From Pelomonas cellulosilytica (lineage in GTDB: Bacteria > Pseudomonadota > Gammaproteobacteria > Burkholderiales > Burkholderiaceae_C), in assembly GCF_021353265.1 (NCBI RefSeq), contig NZ_JAJTWU010000010.1, positions 248,001-312,000 of the forward strand: a DNA stretch of 64,000 nucleotides. The letters are read 5' to 3'. Shown here in pieces: positions 22,550-32,018 of this stretch. The position numbers and the translations under genes are program-made. Every line of letters begins with the position of its first letter. Position 1 is the first letter of the stretch. The notes under the pieces were generated by a model. That model did no database searches and had not been told where the DNA came from. It saw only the letters and a program-made list of their open reading frames with translations.

Positions 22550-23155
22550 TCAGCTTGCGTACTTCACCGAGCAGCCGTAAGGCCGCGTCGACGCCTTCTC
22601 CACCTTGCGACCCGCGGCCACCGCAGCGAGCGCGTTCGTCAGGTAGGGCTCGGCCTTGGCGATGTCGGCCGGGTCGGCGGTGGCGAGGCTGTCGATGCCG
22701 CCCTTGTAGGCCAGCATGCCGTCGCCCTTGATGACGTAGAGATGCGGCGTGGTCTGCGCGCCGTAGAGGCGGCCCAGCTCGCCCTTCGGGTCCAACAGCG
22801 TTGAGGTGGGCGCCGCGCCGCGGTCGGCGTTGAGCTTCTGCGCGGCGGTGCCGTCGACGAAGCCCTGCTGGCCCGGCGCGGACGAGATCACCTGCAGCCA
22901 AACGACACCCTGGCCGGTCGCCGCCTTCTGCTGCGCCTGCATGTTGCCGCTGCCGTAGTGCTTCTTGACGTAGGGACAGTCGTGGTTGGTCCACTCCAGC
23001 ACGACGGTCTTGCCCTTGAAGTCTGCCAGGTTGACGGTCTTGCCGTCGGCCGTGGTGGCGGTGAAGGCGGGCGCCGGCGCGTCAACGGTGGCGGCGGCAT
23101 GCGCCAGCACGGGTGCGATCAGGGCGGCGAGCAGGCTGCGGCGAAGCATGGGCAT
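22550..23155 (-). CDS. Periplasmic thioredoxin-like protein
   Basis: 201 residues with a signal peptide (cleavage near AHA-AATV). The thioredoxin fold follows AhpC/TSA-type order: VDAPAPAFTATTADGKTV, LADFKGKTVVLEW and the region NHDCPYVKKHY. There is a single Cys where peroxiredoxins place theirs, and no CxxC. TTPHLYVI carries the cis-Pro. It is encoded directly after dsbD on the same strand with a 2-base gap, so it may receive electrons from DsbD or act as a thiol peroxidase-like partner. Confidence 0.85.
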   Translation of the reverse strand: MPMLRRSLLAALIAPVLAHAAATVDAPAPAFTATTADGKTVNLADFKGKTVVLEWTNHDCPYVKKHYGSGNMQAQQKAATGQGVVWLQVISSAPGQQGFVDGTAAQKLNADRGAAPTSTLLDPKGELGRLYGAQTTPHLYVIKGDGMLAYKGGIDSLATADPADIAKAEPYLTNALAAVAAGRKVEKASTRPYGCSVKYAS

Positions 23156-23157
23156 GG

Positions 23158-25251
23158 CTAACTCCTGGAGGCGGTGGTGGGAGGTGGGGAGACGGCCTCG
23201 ATGACGAGGCCGGGGGTGAGGATCTGCGGCAGCACCTGGGCCTCGGCAGCGCCCGGCGCGTAGTAGAGGTACAGCGGCACGCCGGAGCGGCCGTGGGCCT
23301 TCAGAACGGCGGTGATCTTCGGGTCCTCGCGCGTCCAGTCGCCCTTGAGGTAGACGACGCCGGCCTTGGCGAAGGCGTCCTTCACCTCGGGGCGGGACAG
23401 TGCGACGCGCTCATTGACGAGGCAGGAGATGCACCAGGCGGCCGTCAGGTTGACGAACACCGGCTTGTTCTGCGCGCGCAACTCGGCCAGGCGCTCGGCG
23501 CTGAAGGCTTCGACACTCGAATCGCCGGCCGCTGCCTGGGCCGCGGCGGTGACCGGCTTGATCCACGTCGCCACGCTGAAGGCGAGCGCGAAACTCACGG
23601 TCATCACCACAGCACTCGCGAGGCTGCGGCTGGCGCGACGCAGCCACAGGCCGAACGCCAGCAGCACCAACCCACCCAGCGCCAGCGCGACGCCATCGGC
23701 TCCCGCCTGCTGCGCCAGCACCCACAGCAGCCAGACGACGGCCGCATACATCGGGAAGGCAAGGAACTGCTTGAAGGTGTCCATCCACGCCCCCGGCCGC
23801 GGCAGCCAGCGCTGCGCCGCGGGCCAGAACGCCAGTACGAGGAAGGGCAGCGCAAGTCCCAGGCCCAGCGCGAGGAAGACGGCCAGCATCACCGCCGCCG
23901 GCTGCGCCAGCGCGAACGCCAGCGCCGCGCCCATGAACGGCGCCGTGCACGGCGTGGCGACGACGGCCGCCAGCACGCCCGTGAAGAAGCTGCCGGCCAG
24001 GCCTTGCTTGGCCGCGAGACCCGAGCCGAGACCGGTGACGCCCGCGCCGAACTCGAAGAAGCCCGACAGGTTCAGGCCGACGAGGAACAGCAGATAGGCC
24101 ACCACCAGCACGAAGACCGGCGAATGGAATTGGAAGCCCCAGCCCACCTGCTGGCCGCCGGCGCGCAGCGCAATGAGCACGGCGGCCAGCACGGCGAAGC
24201 TGGCCAGCACGCCGGCCGTGTAGGCAAGTCCCTCGGCCTTGTGGCTCCCTTCCTCGCGCACCAGCGCCAGCGCCTTGATCGACAGCACCGGGAACACGCA
24301 GGGCATCAGGTTCAGGATCAGACCGCCCGCCAGCGCCAGCGCGAGCGCGGGCAGCAGGCCCAGGTCGCTCTCGGGGGCGGCCACGGGCGTCGGGGCTTCC
24401 GTCACGGGTGCGGAGAGATCAGCCGGGCCGGGGCCCTTGCCGGCGCCTTCGGGCACGGGCGCCGAGACCGTCCAGGCCTGCTCACCAGACGCGGTCGTCA
24501 GCACGACGACGCCAGACAGCGGCTGGCCGGCCTTCAGCGGCTCGTCGCCGGCGGGAATGTCCAGTGCCCAGCCGCCGCCGTCCTGCGTGAGCGGTTGCGG
24601 CGCGCTGTGGGCGACGGCGCCCCAGGCGTCTGCGAAGAAATAGGCCTTGGTGACGCCCGCTGTCGGGCCGCTCAGCCTCACGCCCTGGGGCGCCGGCTGC
24701 AGCTTGACGGCGAACGGCGCCGGCTTGGGAATGGCGGCGCGCCACTCGTCGATCTGCGGCGCGTCGGCACCGGCCTTGGGCTCGGCGGCCACGGCGAGGT
24801 CCAGGCCCAGCGACACCTGCTCAGGGATGCAGACGTCCTTGCAGACCAGCCACTTCACGTCAGCCTGGGGCTGGAAGCGGGCGCCGGGCTTGGCATCGGC
24901 CGGCACGGTCAGGTCGACCAGCAACGCGGCGCGGCCCTCGTAGCCGTAGTTGACGATGGGGCCGATGGCCTGGATGGACGGCGTCGGCCACTGCAGCGGG
25001 CCGGCCTGGGCGCCTGTCCAGTCGATGGTCGTGGCCTGGCCGGAATCGCCGGGGTTGACCCAGTAGGTGTGCCAGTGCGGCTTGATGACTTGCTCCAGCG
25101 CCACCGTGAAGCGCTGGCCCGGCGCAACGGTCGACTGGCTGGACACCAGGCGCGCCTGGACATGTTCGGTCGACGCCTCGGGCGCGGCCGCGAAGGCGAT
25201 GACGGGGGCGGCCAGCAAGGCCGGGAAAAGCAGGCGCAGGACGGAGAGCAT
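23158..25251 (-). CDS. dsbD: Thiol:disulfide interchange protein DsbD
   Basis: 697 residues. Signal peptide, periplasmic N-terminal domain with the Cys pair around KWLVCKDVCIPEQ (about 130-145), eight membrane helices (about 290-560) with the Cys in LMPCVFPVLS and the partner in VATPCTAPFM, then a C-terminal thioredoxin domain with AAWCISCLVNE. All three Cys pairs needed to move electrons from cytoplasmic thioredoxin to the periplasm are present. It shares an operon with the thioredoxin-like gene. Confidence 0.95.
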   Translation of the reverse strand: MLSVLRLLFPALLAAPVIAFAAAPEASTEHVQARLVSSQSTVAPGQRFTVALEQVIKPHWHTYWVNPGDSGQATTIDWTGAQAGPLQWPTPSIQAIGPIVNYGYEGRAALLVDLTVPADAKPGARFQPQADVKWLVCKDVCIPEQVSLGLDLAVAAEPKAGADAPQIDEWRAAIPKPAPFAVKLQPAPQGVRLSGPTAGVTKAYFFADAWGAVAHSAPQPLTQDGGGWALDIPAGDEPLKAGQPLSGVVVLTTASGEQAWTVSAPVPEGAGKGPGPADLSAPVTEAPTPVAAPESDLGLLPALALALAGGLILNLMPCVFPVLSIKALALVREEGSHKAEGLAYTAGVLASFAVLAAVLIALRAGGQQVGWGFQFHSPVFVLVVAYLLFLVGLNLSGFFEFGAGVTGLGSGLAAKQGLAGSFFTGVLAAVVATPCTAPFMGAALAFALAQPAAVMLAVFLALGLGLALPFLVLAFWPAAQRWLPRPGAWMDTFKQFLAFPMYAAVVWLLWVLAQQAGADGVALALGGLVLLAFGLWLRRASRSLASAVVMTVSFALAFSVATWIKPVTAAAQAAAGDSSVEAFSAERLAELRAQNKPVFVNLTAAWCISCLVNERVALSRPEVKDAFAKAGVVYLKGDWTREDPKITAVLKAHGRSGVPLYLYYAPGAAEAQVLPQILTPGLVIEAVSPPPTTASRS

Positions 25252-25260
25252 CCCGAAATG

Positions 25261-25809
25261 CTAGGGCAAACGCGTTTCCCCCCGTCTCGACAAGCCCGCA
25301 TGAACAAATGCGTGGAACGCCGCCCACAGCGGCGCGAAGCGCTCGGGGCTGCCTTCCAGCGTCGTGAGCGCAAGCAGGCCGGACTCCAGCGTCGACAGCT
25401 GTCCGGGCCGGTGCGCCCGCCGCAGCGCGTAGCGGCCGGGCTGTGGCGGCAGGCTCAGCCGCGGCAGCCCGGCCAGCCAGGGGTTGGCGGCCAGCAGGCG
25501 GCGGCTCTGGCGCCAGGTACCGTCGAGCAGCACAAGTTGCCCGACCGGGCCGCTCGGCGCCGGCCCATCACCGGGGTAGAGCAGCACCGCACCGCCGGCG
25601 GCGACGCTGGCGTCGAACACCTCGCCGCACAGCAGCCGCGCCCGTTGCAGGCCCAGCGTCAGCAGGGCCGCCGTGTTCTTGGCATGCCCGGCCTCGGCCG
25701 GATGCTGCAGGATGAGCAGCTCGGTGCGGTGCGCCAGCGGCGGCGGCAGCGTCGCGCAGAGGCAGGTGCGGGTCGGGCGACCACAGCGCCTGCAGGCGGG
25801 TCGCGTCAA
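25261..25809 (-). CDS. tapT: DTW-family tRNA-uridine aminocarboxypropyltransferase
   Basis: 182 residues. N-terminal cysteine cluster CRRCGRPTRTCLC, then the DTW-type core with ILQHPAEAGHAKNTA and the signature LLDGTWRQSRRLL, ending with LSTLESGLLAL. TapT adds the acp3 group to U47 of tRNAs from S-adenosylmethionine. Its start overlaps the end of the following membrane-protein gene by 4 bases. The link to tRNA biology is shared with the RtcB island 8 kb away but may be chance. Confidence 0.88.
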   Translation of the reverse strand: MTRPACRRCGRPTRTCLCATLPPPLAHRTELLILQHPAEAGHAKNTAALLTLGLQRARLLCGEVFDASVAAGGAVLLYPGDGPAPSGPVGQLVLLDGTWRQSRRLLAANPWLAGLPRLSLPPQPGRYALRRAHRPGQLSTLESGLLALTTLEGSPERFAPLWAAFHAFVHAGLSRRGETRLP

Positions 25810-26378
25810 TGCGGCGGCGCGACGGTCTGCGGACCGGGCACAGACGCGGTGCTGTCGACGTCGTCCGCCGCTGCGCCAGCCGTCTGGGAGCGGCGCCGCG
25901 AGCGAGTGTGCGGCAGGCTCAACTGCTTGCGCCGGGCCAGCTTGCCCGCCAGCCAGACGCCGCCGATGACGCCGAAGATGTTCAGCGCGCCGAACAGCGG
26001 CGCGGCGTCGGACGCGAGCAACACGCTCTGCAGCGGCGCGGAGTAGGCGCGGGGTTTCAGCGCGAAGTTGAACGCGCCGAAGATCAGCCAGCCGGCCCAG
26101 GCCACGCCCACGCCGGACAGCATCCAGGCCGTGGCGGGCCGGTGGCGCCGGCGGGACGGCTTGAGGGACACGTAACCCCAGACTGCGGCCAACAGAAAGA
26201 GCAGCAGCGCCAGCACCACCGCCTCGCCGAGCATGACCGGCAACGCATTGCGCCCGCCGAACGGGACATAGACCTGGCGCGGCAGGCCGGTAGCGGCGTA
26301 CTTCATGGCCGCGCCAATACCGAAGGAGTAGAGCAGGACGCCGGAGACGAAGGCGACGGAACGGCGGGCAGCTTTCAT
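25806..26378 (-). CDS. Membrane protein, unknown function
   Basis: 190 residues from ATG 26378; upstream in-frame codons give a poor N-terminus. Four hydrophobic segments (about 10-28, 48-68, 88-106, 122-145) with basic loops suggest an inner-membrane protein. The C-terminal 40 residues are polar and basic (RSRRRSQTAG) and likely cytoplasmic. It overlaps tapT by 4 bases. Family not recognised. Confidence 0.7.
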   Translation of the reverse strand: MKAARRSVAFVSGVLLYSFGIGAAMKYAATGLPRQVYVPFGGRNALPVMLGEAVVLALLLFLLAAVWGYVSLKPSRRRHRPATAWMLSGVGVAWAGWLIFGAFNFALKPRAYSAPLQSVLLASDAAPLFGALNIFGVIGGVWLAGKLARRKQLSLPHTRSRRRSQTAGAAADDVDSTASVPGPQTVAPPH

Positions 26379-26431
26379 GGCGCGCATTCTCGCGGCAGCC
26401 GGCCGGGGCGCTGCAAGCGGGTGTGCGCCGG

Positions 26432-26468
26432 GCAAAACAAAACCCGCCGTCCGTGACAGATGGCGGGT
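26432..26468 (-). terminator. Rho-independent terminator (minus strand)
   Basis: A 7-bp stem (ACCCGCC 26442-26448 with GGCGGGT 26462-26468) is followed, on the minus strand, by TTTTGTTTTG. It lies 36 bases after the end of the small gene at 26505 and supports that gene being expressed. Confidence 0.8.
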
Positions 26469-26504
26469 CGGGTCGGAAGGCGCCGCGCGGGCGGCGCGGG
26501 AGGA

Positions 26505-26678
26505 TCAGCGCTTGCGGTCGAAGCGCAGCGCGCGGGCGAGACCGCGGCGTTCGCCGCTGTAGAAGCCGGTGTCAAAAGCCTCGTGCTTGCGGCCCTTGTC
26601 GGCGCTCCCCTCGTGGCCCAGGTCAGGCATCGGGAGGCGGCGCTGGGGGTGGTCGTTGCGGGGTTGCATCTTCATCAT
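26505..26678 (-). CDS. Small basic protein, unknown
   Basis: 57 residues from ATG 26678 (MMKMQPRNDHPQ...). Very polar, rich in Arg, Gly and His, with DTGFYSGERRGL near the middle and a strongly basic end (RFDRKR). No hydrophobic segment. No good ribosome-binding site is seen. The clear terminator downstream is the best evidence that this is a gene. It is divergent from the M17 peptidase. Confidence 0.5.
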   Translation of the reverse strand: MMKMQPRNDHPQRRLPMPDLGHEGSADKGRKHEAFDTGFYSGERRGLARALRFDRKR

Positions 26679-26824
26679 GGTGGTTCTGGCCTGGCGGCCG
26701 TCTCGCGGTTTGGGGCGCGATTGCGAGTCACAACGCCGGCACTTCGCCGCCGGTTGACAGCGCGCTAACACTTCTTTGCATTCCTGATGGTTTGACAATC
26801 CCGGTTTCGATTCAGGCGCCCACC

Positions 26825-28207
26825 ATGACCGTCAAGCTCAAGAAATCCCTCCCGGCCCAGGCCACCCCCATCACCGTCGTCGACCGCGCGAGCTTCCCCG
26901 CACTCGCGGCGACCCTGCCGGACGCCACCCGTCACTGGCTGGCCACGGTCGGCTTCACCGGCGCGCCGGACAGCCACGCGCTGGTGCCCAGCGCGGATGG
27001 CAAGCTCGGGCAGGTGTTCGCGGGCGTCGGCCACATCGCCCAGCCGTTTGCGCTCAGCAGCCTGCCGCTGGCTCTGCCGGCCGGCGACTACTGCCTGGAC
27101 GGTGCCGGCCTGGCCCTGCGCGCTGACGCGGCGGCAATGTCCTGGGCGCTGGGCGGCTACCGATTCGACCTGTACAAGCCGGCCCAGCGCGAGCCGGCCA
27201 CGCTCTGGCTCAAGCCGGGCGCCGACGCCGAACGCGGCCTCGCGCTGGCGGCGGCCATCGAGGCGGCCCGGGATCTCGTCAACACACCGGCCGAACACAT
27301 GGGCCCGGCCGAACTGTCCGCCGCCGCCAAGCTGCTGGCCAGGCAGCATGGCGCGACCTTCTCCGAGGTGGTCGGCGACGCCTTGCTAAAGAAGAACTTC
27401 CCCAGCATTCACGCGGTCGGCCGCGCGAGCGTGCGCTCACCTCGCCTGATCGAGGTGAACTGGGGCAACCCCAAGCACCCGCGGCTCGCGCTGGTGGGCA
27501 AGGGTGTCTGCTTCGACTCCGGCGGCCTGAACATCAAGCCAGGCGAAGGCATGCGGCAGATGAAGAAGGACATGGGCGGCGCCGCCAACGCGCTGGCGCT
27601 GGCCGGGCTCATCATGGCCTTCAAGCTGCCGGTGCGGCTGCAGTTGCTGATCCCGGCGGTCGAGAACTCGATTGCCGGCAATGCCTACCGGCCGGGTGAC
27701 GTCATCAAGACGCGCAAGGGTCTGCACATCGAGATAGGCAACACCGACGCCGAGGGCCGCGTCATCCTGTGCGACGCGCTGGCCTACGCGGCAGAGTCCC
27801 GTCCGGACCTCGTCATCGACCTGGCCACGCTGACCGGCGCCGCCCGCGTGGCGCTGGGCGCGCAGCTGCCGGCGCTGTTCGCCAAGCACATGGACACCGC
27901 GCGCGACCTCGTGGACCTCGGCCTGAAGCTGGAGGACCCGCTGTGGCACATGCCGCTGTGGGCGCCGTATCACGCGGGCATCGAGAGCAGCATCGGCGAC
28001 ATCGTCAACACCGGCCGGAGCCCGCTGGCCGGCGCGATCAACGCGGCGCTGTTCCTGGAAGACTTCCTGCCGCGCGACCAGGACTGGCTGCACGTGGACC
28101 TGTTTGCCTGGAACGACGCCGCGCGCCCGGGTCGCCCTGTGGGCGGCGAGGCGCAAACGATCCGCACGCTGCTCGCCTACCTGGAGCAGCGCTACGCGGC
28201 GGCCTGA
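26825..28207 (+). CDS. Leucyl aminopeptidase family (M17) enzyme
   Basis: 460 residues from ATG 26825; the longer frame upstream is non-coding in style. The C-terminal catalytic domain holds VGKGVCFDSGGLNIKP (metal-binding Lys and Asp), MKKDMGGA, VENSIAGNAYRPGD and the signature NTDAEGR. Two-metal aminopeptidases of this family form hexamers in the cytoplasm and trim N-terminal residues. Its stop codon directly abuts that of the convergent proQ-like gene. Confidence 0.93.
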   Translation: MTVKLKKSLPAQATPITVVDRASFPALAATLPDATRHWLATVGFTGAPDSHALVPSADGKLGQVFAGVGHIAQPFALSSLPLALPAGDYCLDGAGLALRADAAAMSWALGGYRFDLYKPAQREPATLWLKPGADAERGLALAAAIEAARDLVNTPAEHMGPAELSAAAKLLARQHGATFSEVVGDALLKKNFPSIHAVGRASVRSPRLIEVNWGNPKHPRLALVGKGVCFDSGGLNIKPGEGMRQMKKDMGGAANALALAGLIMAFKLPVRLQLLIPAVENSIAGNAYRPGDVIKTRKGLHIEIGNTDAEGRVILCDALAYAAESRPDLVIDLATLTGAARVALGAQLPALFAKHMDTARDLVDLGLKLEDPLWHMPLWAPYHAGIESSIGDIVNTGRSPLAGAINAALFLEDFLPRDQDWLHVDLFAWNDAARPGRPVGGEAQTIRTLLAYLEQRYAAA

Positions 28208-29050
28208 TTACTCGGCCGGGTCCTGGGGCGGCTGCTGATCGGCAGCAGGTTCCGCCTTTGCGGCCCGGGCGGCCTGCAGCGCCTGGGCCATCTGCGACAC
28301 GACGGGCTGCTCGACCTGCTGGGGCACCGGCTTGCGGGCCGGCTGCGGCGAGCGGCCGCCGGCGCCGCGCGCGGGGCGGTCGCCACGCGGCGGGTCGCGC
28401 CGGTCCCCGGCCGCACGCTGGTCCGGGCGACGCGGGCCTCGGCCCTCGGGCCGGCCGCCACCGGGGCGGCGGTCGTCGCGACGGGGCTCCCGCGGCGGCG
28501 CAGGCGGCGCCTCGGCGCGCTCCTTGCGGGCGATTTCCAGCAAGCCGGGCAGTTCCTCGACCGGTACGCCCTTGAGCGCGCTGAAGTTGGCCTCGGTCAG
28601 CGTCGTGCGTTCGAAGTCCCACAGCAGCTGGGCGCGATTGCGGCGCTGCTGTACTTCCAGCTGCTCGCGCTCCTGGCGGGCACCTTTGCGGCGCGCCAGT
28701 TCCTCGCGGGCGGCGTTCAGGTGCTCCTCGGTGATCTCGCCAGCCGGCTGGCCATCGAGGTCGAAGCGGGTCTTGGACTGCGTCAGCGCGATCAGGTAGC
28801 CCGTGCTGCCGGTATGGCGGCGCAGAAAGGCGCTGAGCTGGGCCTTCGTGAACTTGCCTGGCGCCCGCTCCTGGATGTCGGCCTGGATGCGCAGCTTGAC
28901 CGGCTTGGGCTTGCCGGTGAAGAGCGCAGGGAACAAGGCCTTGAGTTCGGCCGTCGCGTCACGCGCAGGCGCCTCGTCTGCGGCGGCTGGCGCTGCGGGC
29001 GTGGGGGTCTCGTCAGCCGGAGCGGCGGTCTCGGGAAGATCGGAATTCAT
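28208..29050 (-). CDS. proQ: ProQ/FinO-family RNA chaperone
   Basis: 280 residues from ATG 29050. The FinO/ProQ domain (about 35-150) shows LFPALFTGKPKPVKLRIQ, RAPGKFTKAQLSAFLRRHTG and LTQSKTRFDLDGQPAGEI. It is followed by a charged helix and a long disordered Arg/Pro/Gly-rich tail. Such proteins bind structured small RNAs and mRNA 3' ends. The unusually long basic tail suggests extra non-specific RNA contacts. Confidence 0.9.
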   Translation of the reverse strand: MNSDLPETAAPADETPTPAAPAAADEAPARDATAELKALFPALFTGKPKPVKLRIQADIQERAPGKFTKAQLSAFLRRHTGSTGYLIALTQSKTRFDLDGQPAGEITEEHLNAAREELARRKGARQEREQLEVQQRRNRAQLLWDFERTTLTEANFSALKGVPVEELPGLLEIARKERAEAPPAPPREPRRDDRRPGGGRPEGRGPRRPDQRAAGDRRDPPRGDRPARGAGGRSPQPARKPVPQQVEQPVVSQMAQALQAARAAKAEPAADQQPPQDPAE

Positions 29051-29136
29051 GAACAAGGCCTGAAAGCAGGGGGCGGATTGTCGTTCACGTCACCGGCAAG
29101 CGGCGCGCCGGCGTTGGCGGCGCGTCCACACGGGGC

Positions 29137-29811
29137 TCAACCCAGTCCGCCGAAGACCTTTTTCAGGATGGCGCTACCCGTGCCGACCGGGTCGCGGCGG
29201 ATCTTCTTTTCCTCCTCGCCGATGAGGCGGTAGAGGCCGTCCAGCGCCTTGCCGGTGACGTACTGCTGCAGGTTCGCGTCGTCGCCGCGCACGAGGCCGA
29301 AGCCGGACGCCTTTTTCGCCACGGCGTTGTACTTGTCGGCCAGCGCGACCTTCTCGGTGGCGCGGGTGACGATGGGCAGGAACTGCAACTGCAGCGGCTC
29401 GCGCGTCTTGCCGGCGAAGAAGGTCGTCACCGAATCATCGCCGCCGCGCAGGATCTGCAGCCCATCCTCCACGCTCATGTCCCGCACGGCCTTCACGAGC
29501 AGCGGCTTGGCGGCCGGCACCGCGGCCTCGGCGGCGCGGTTCATCGCCGTGACAAGCTCGTCGAGCCGCGCGCCCTGGCCCATGCCGCGCAGCAGCCGGG
29601 CCGCGTCCTTCAGGTGGCCGGGCAGCTCGATGCGGACCAGCGGGTTACCCAGAAAACCATCGGGCCGCCCAAGCAGCGCGACCGCGGCGGTGGCACCACG
29701 CTCCAGCGCGGTGCGGATACCGGCATTGGCATCACCTTCGCTCAGGCCCGCAGCGCTCGCGGGGCGCAGCAGCCAGGCGGGGGCACAGGCGATGAGGTGG
29801 CGGCGTTGCAT
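29137..29811 (-). CDS. DUF4197 periplasmic protein
   Basis: 224 residues from ATG 29811, beginning with a signal-type N-terminus (MQRRHLIACAPAWLL). The mature part matches the DUF4197 pattern: GIRTALERGATAAVALLG, the MNRAAEAAVPAAKPLLVKAV helix, and a basic end with EEEKKIRRDPVGTGS. Helical, soluble and probably periplasmic. Function of the family is unknown. Confidence 0.82.
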   Translation of the reverse strand: MQRRHLIACAPAWLLRPASAAGLSEGDANAGIRTALERGATAAVALLGRPDGFLGNPLVRIELPGHLKDAARLLRGMGQGARLDELVTAMNRAAEAAVPAAKPLLVKAVRDMSVEDGLQILRGGDDSVTTFFAGKTREPLQLQFLPIVTRATEKVALADKYNAVAKKASGFGLVRGDDANLQQYVTGKALDGLYRLIGEEEKKIRRDPVGTGSAILKKVFGGLG

Positions 29812-29859
29812 GAGGGACTCCTGCGGGGCGAAGGCCCGCATCTTCCCACCGCCGCGGCG

Positions 29860-30858
29860 TCAGGCCACCAGGTGCGGCTGGCCGCGCTTGTGGTGGTACA
29901 TGCGCTGGTCGGCCAGGTCAATGAGCGCGGACACGTCGCTGCCGTCCTCGGGGAAGCGCGCCGCCCCCATGCTCGCACCGACTTGCAACTGGCGCCCCTC
30001 GAACTCGAAGCTGCCATTGATCTGCATGGACAGCCGGCGCATCGTGGCCTCCAGGCCGCCCTCCGCGGCCAACGGCCGCAGCAGCACGCCGAACTCGTCG
30101 CCGCCCAGCCGCGCCGCGGTGTCGGACTGCCGCACGCCACCGTTCAGCCGGCGCGCGAATTCCAGCAGCGCCGCGTCGCCGGCCCGGTGGCCGTGATGGT
30201 CGTTGATGGGCTTGAGGCCATTCATGTCCAGCATCATGACCGCCAGCGGCTGGCGATCCCGCACGGCCTGGGCCAGCGAGGCATGCAGCCGGTCGAGGAA
30301 CAGCGCGCGGTTGGGCAGGTCCGTCAGGCTGTCGTGCGTGGCCTTGTGGAACAGCTCGTGCGGCGCATAGCGCGTGGCAAAGTACAGCGCCGAGGCCACC
30401 AGCTCGGACACCATGTCCAGCAACGCCCGGTGCGGCGCACCGAAATGGCCCACGCGGCGCGACATCGCCTTGAGCACGCCCACCGTCTCGCCATGGTGGC
30501 GCAGCGGCACGACGAGCGTGGAGCGAAGGCCCAGCCGGGCGCAGGCGGCGCTGTCGACGCGCGGGTCGGCCAGCGCATCGTCACAGATCAGCGACAACCC
30601 CTGCTCGGCGCAGACGCCGGACAGACTCTGATGGCGCTTGAGCCGCAGGCCCAGGCTGCCGTCGGCCATGCCTGCCGTGGCGCGGTAGACCATCTCGTCG
30701 CCCTCGGCCAGTTGCACGGCGGCGCCGTCCGCGGCCACGAGCCCCACGGTGCGCTGGGCCACCAGCCCCAGCAGGCGCCCCAGATCGAGATCCCAGCCCA
30801 ACGCGGCGACCTCGGTCTGAAGCGCAATGACTTCCAGCAGCTTGCCCCTGCTCGGCAT
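29860..30858 (-). CDS. GAF-GGDEF diguanylate cyclase
   Basis: 332 residues. The start ATG at 30858 has GGAGG five bases before it, which decides against the earlier in-frame start. A GAF domain (about 15-155) precedes a GGDEF domain (about 165-330) with the intact active site LGGDEFGVLL and the nucleotide-binding HDSLTDLPNR. It should make cyclic di-GMP in the cytoplasm in response to a small ligand bound by GAF. No EAL domain. Confidence 0.93.
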   Translation of the reverse strand: MPSRGKLLEVIALQTEVAALGWDLDLGRLLGLVAQRTVGLVAADGAAVQLAEGDEMVYRATAGMADGSLGLRLKRHQSLSGVCAEQGLSLICDDALADPRVDSAACARLGLRSTLVVPLRHHGETVGVLKAMSRRVGHFGAPHRALLDMVSELVASALYFATRYAPHELFHKATHDSLTDLPNRALFLDRLHASLAQAVRDRQPLAVMMLDMNGLKPINDHHGHRAGDAALLEFARRLNGGVRQSDTAARLGGDEFGVLLRPLAAEGGLEATMRRLSMQINGSFEFEGRQLQVGASMGAARFPEDGSDVSALIDLADQRMYHHKRGQPHLVA

Positions 30859-30879
30859 CCAGCCCTCCTCGATGCACAT

Positions 30880-31069
30880 GCCCGGGCGGCGCGGCCTGTC
30901 AGCCCGGCGCTGCCACCCTGTCTGTTAGCCGGCAAGTGTCTCACGCAAGCAGAAATGACCGCCGCGGGCGAGATCGGCGCAGCTATGGCGTCGCGGCCAT
31001 CGCACGGTTGCTCTGCGTCAAAGGCGCGACCGACCGCGCTGCCTAGCATGGGCCTCAGGAGACGCCACC
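30880..31069. other. Divergent intergenic region
   Basis: 190 bases between the cyclase and the deacetylase gene. No gene, clear promoter or repeat was recognised. Confidence 0.4.
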
Positions 31070-32008
31070 ATGCTGCCCGCCTACATCAGCCATGCCGACT
31101 GCACGCGCCACGAGATGGGCGAGGATCACCCCGAGTGCCCCGAGCGCCTGGCGGCTATTGCCGACGCGCTGCTGCTGCGCGGCCTGCTCGACTACATGCT
31201 GCCGCATGACGCGCCACTGGCGACCGTCGAGCAGTTGCAGCGCGCGCATTCGGCGCTGCATGTGCGCCGCGTGTTCGACATGGCGCCGGATTCGGGCTAT
31301 ACGCAGGTCGACCCCGACACGCGCATGAACCCGCACACGCTGGCCGCCGCGCTGCGCGCCGCGGGCGCCGTGGTGCTGGCCACCGACCTCGTGCTCGGCG
31401 GCGAGGCCCCGTCCGCCTTCTGCGCGGTGCGCCCACCCGGCCACCACGCGGAGCGCGAGGCCGCCATGGGCTTCTGCTTCTTCAACAACGTGGCCGTCGG
31501 CATCCGCCATGCGCTGGATGTGCACGGCGTCGAGCGCGTGGCGCTGATCGACTTCGACGTGCACCACGGCAACGGCAGCGAGGACATCCTGGCCGGCGAC
31601 GAGCGCGTGTTGATGTGCAGCATCTTCGAGACCGGCCTCTACCCGTTCAACGGCCCGGACGCCCGCTCGCTGAAGGACGGCCCCAACCTGCTGAACATCG
31701 GCCTGCCGCCACGCAGCGGCAGCGACGCCTTCCGCGCTGCCGTCACGCAGCACTGGCTGCCGGCGCTGGACCGCTTCCGCCCGGAGTTGCTCTACATCAG
31801 CGCGGGCTTCGACGCGCACCGCGACGACGACATGGGCAACCTGGGCCTCGTCGACGCGGACTACGAATGGGTCACGCGCCAGTTGATGGAGGTGGCGCGG
31901 CGCCACTGCCGCGGCCGCGTGATTTCCTGCCTGGAAGGCGGCTACGTGCTCAACCCGCTGGCTCGCAGCGCCGCCGCGCATGTCAAGGTGCTGATCGGCG
32001 CCGACTAG
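31070..32008 (+). CDS. Histone deacetylase-family amidohydrolase
   Basis: 312 residues. Class II HDAC-like zinc hydrolase with RPPGHHAEREAAMGFCFFNN (catalytic His pair), the metal-binding ALIDFDVHHGNG, and the ISAGFDAHRDDDMGNL segment. It removes acetyl groups from lysine side chains or polyamines. It is followed after 10 bases by a Pat-type lysine acetyltransferase gene, suggesting a matched deacetylase/acetylase pair, as acuC and acuA are in Bacillus. Confidence 0.93.
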   Translation: MLPAYISHADCTRHEMGEDHPECPERLAAIADALLLRGLLDYMLPHDAPLATVEQLQRAHSALHVRRVFDMAPDSGYTQVDPDTRMNPHTLAAALRAAGAVVLATDLVLGGEAPSAFCAVRPPGHHAEREAAMGFCFFNNVAVGIRHALDVHGVERVALIDFDVHHGNGSEDILAGDERVLMCSIFETGLYPFNGPDARSLKDGPNLLNIGLPPRSGSDAFRAAVTQHWLPALDRFRPELLYISAGFDAHRDDDMGNLGLVDADYEWVTRQLMEVARRHCRGRVISCLEGGYVLNPLARSAAAHVKVLIGAD

Positions 32009-32018
32009 AGTCTCTCCC

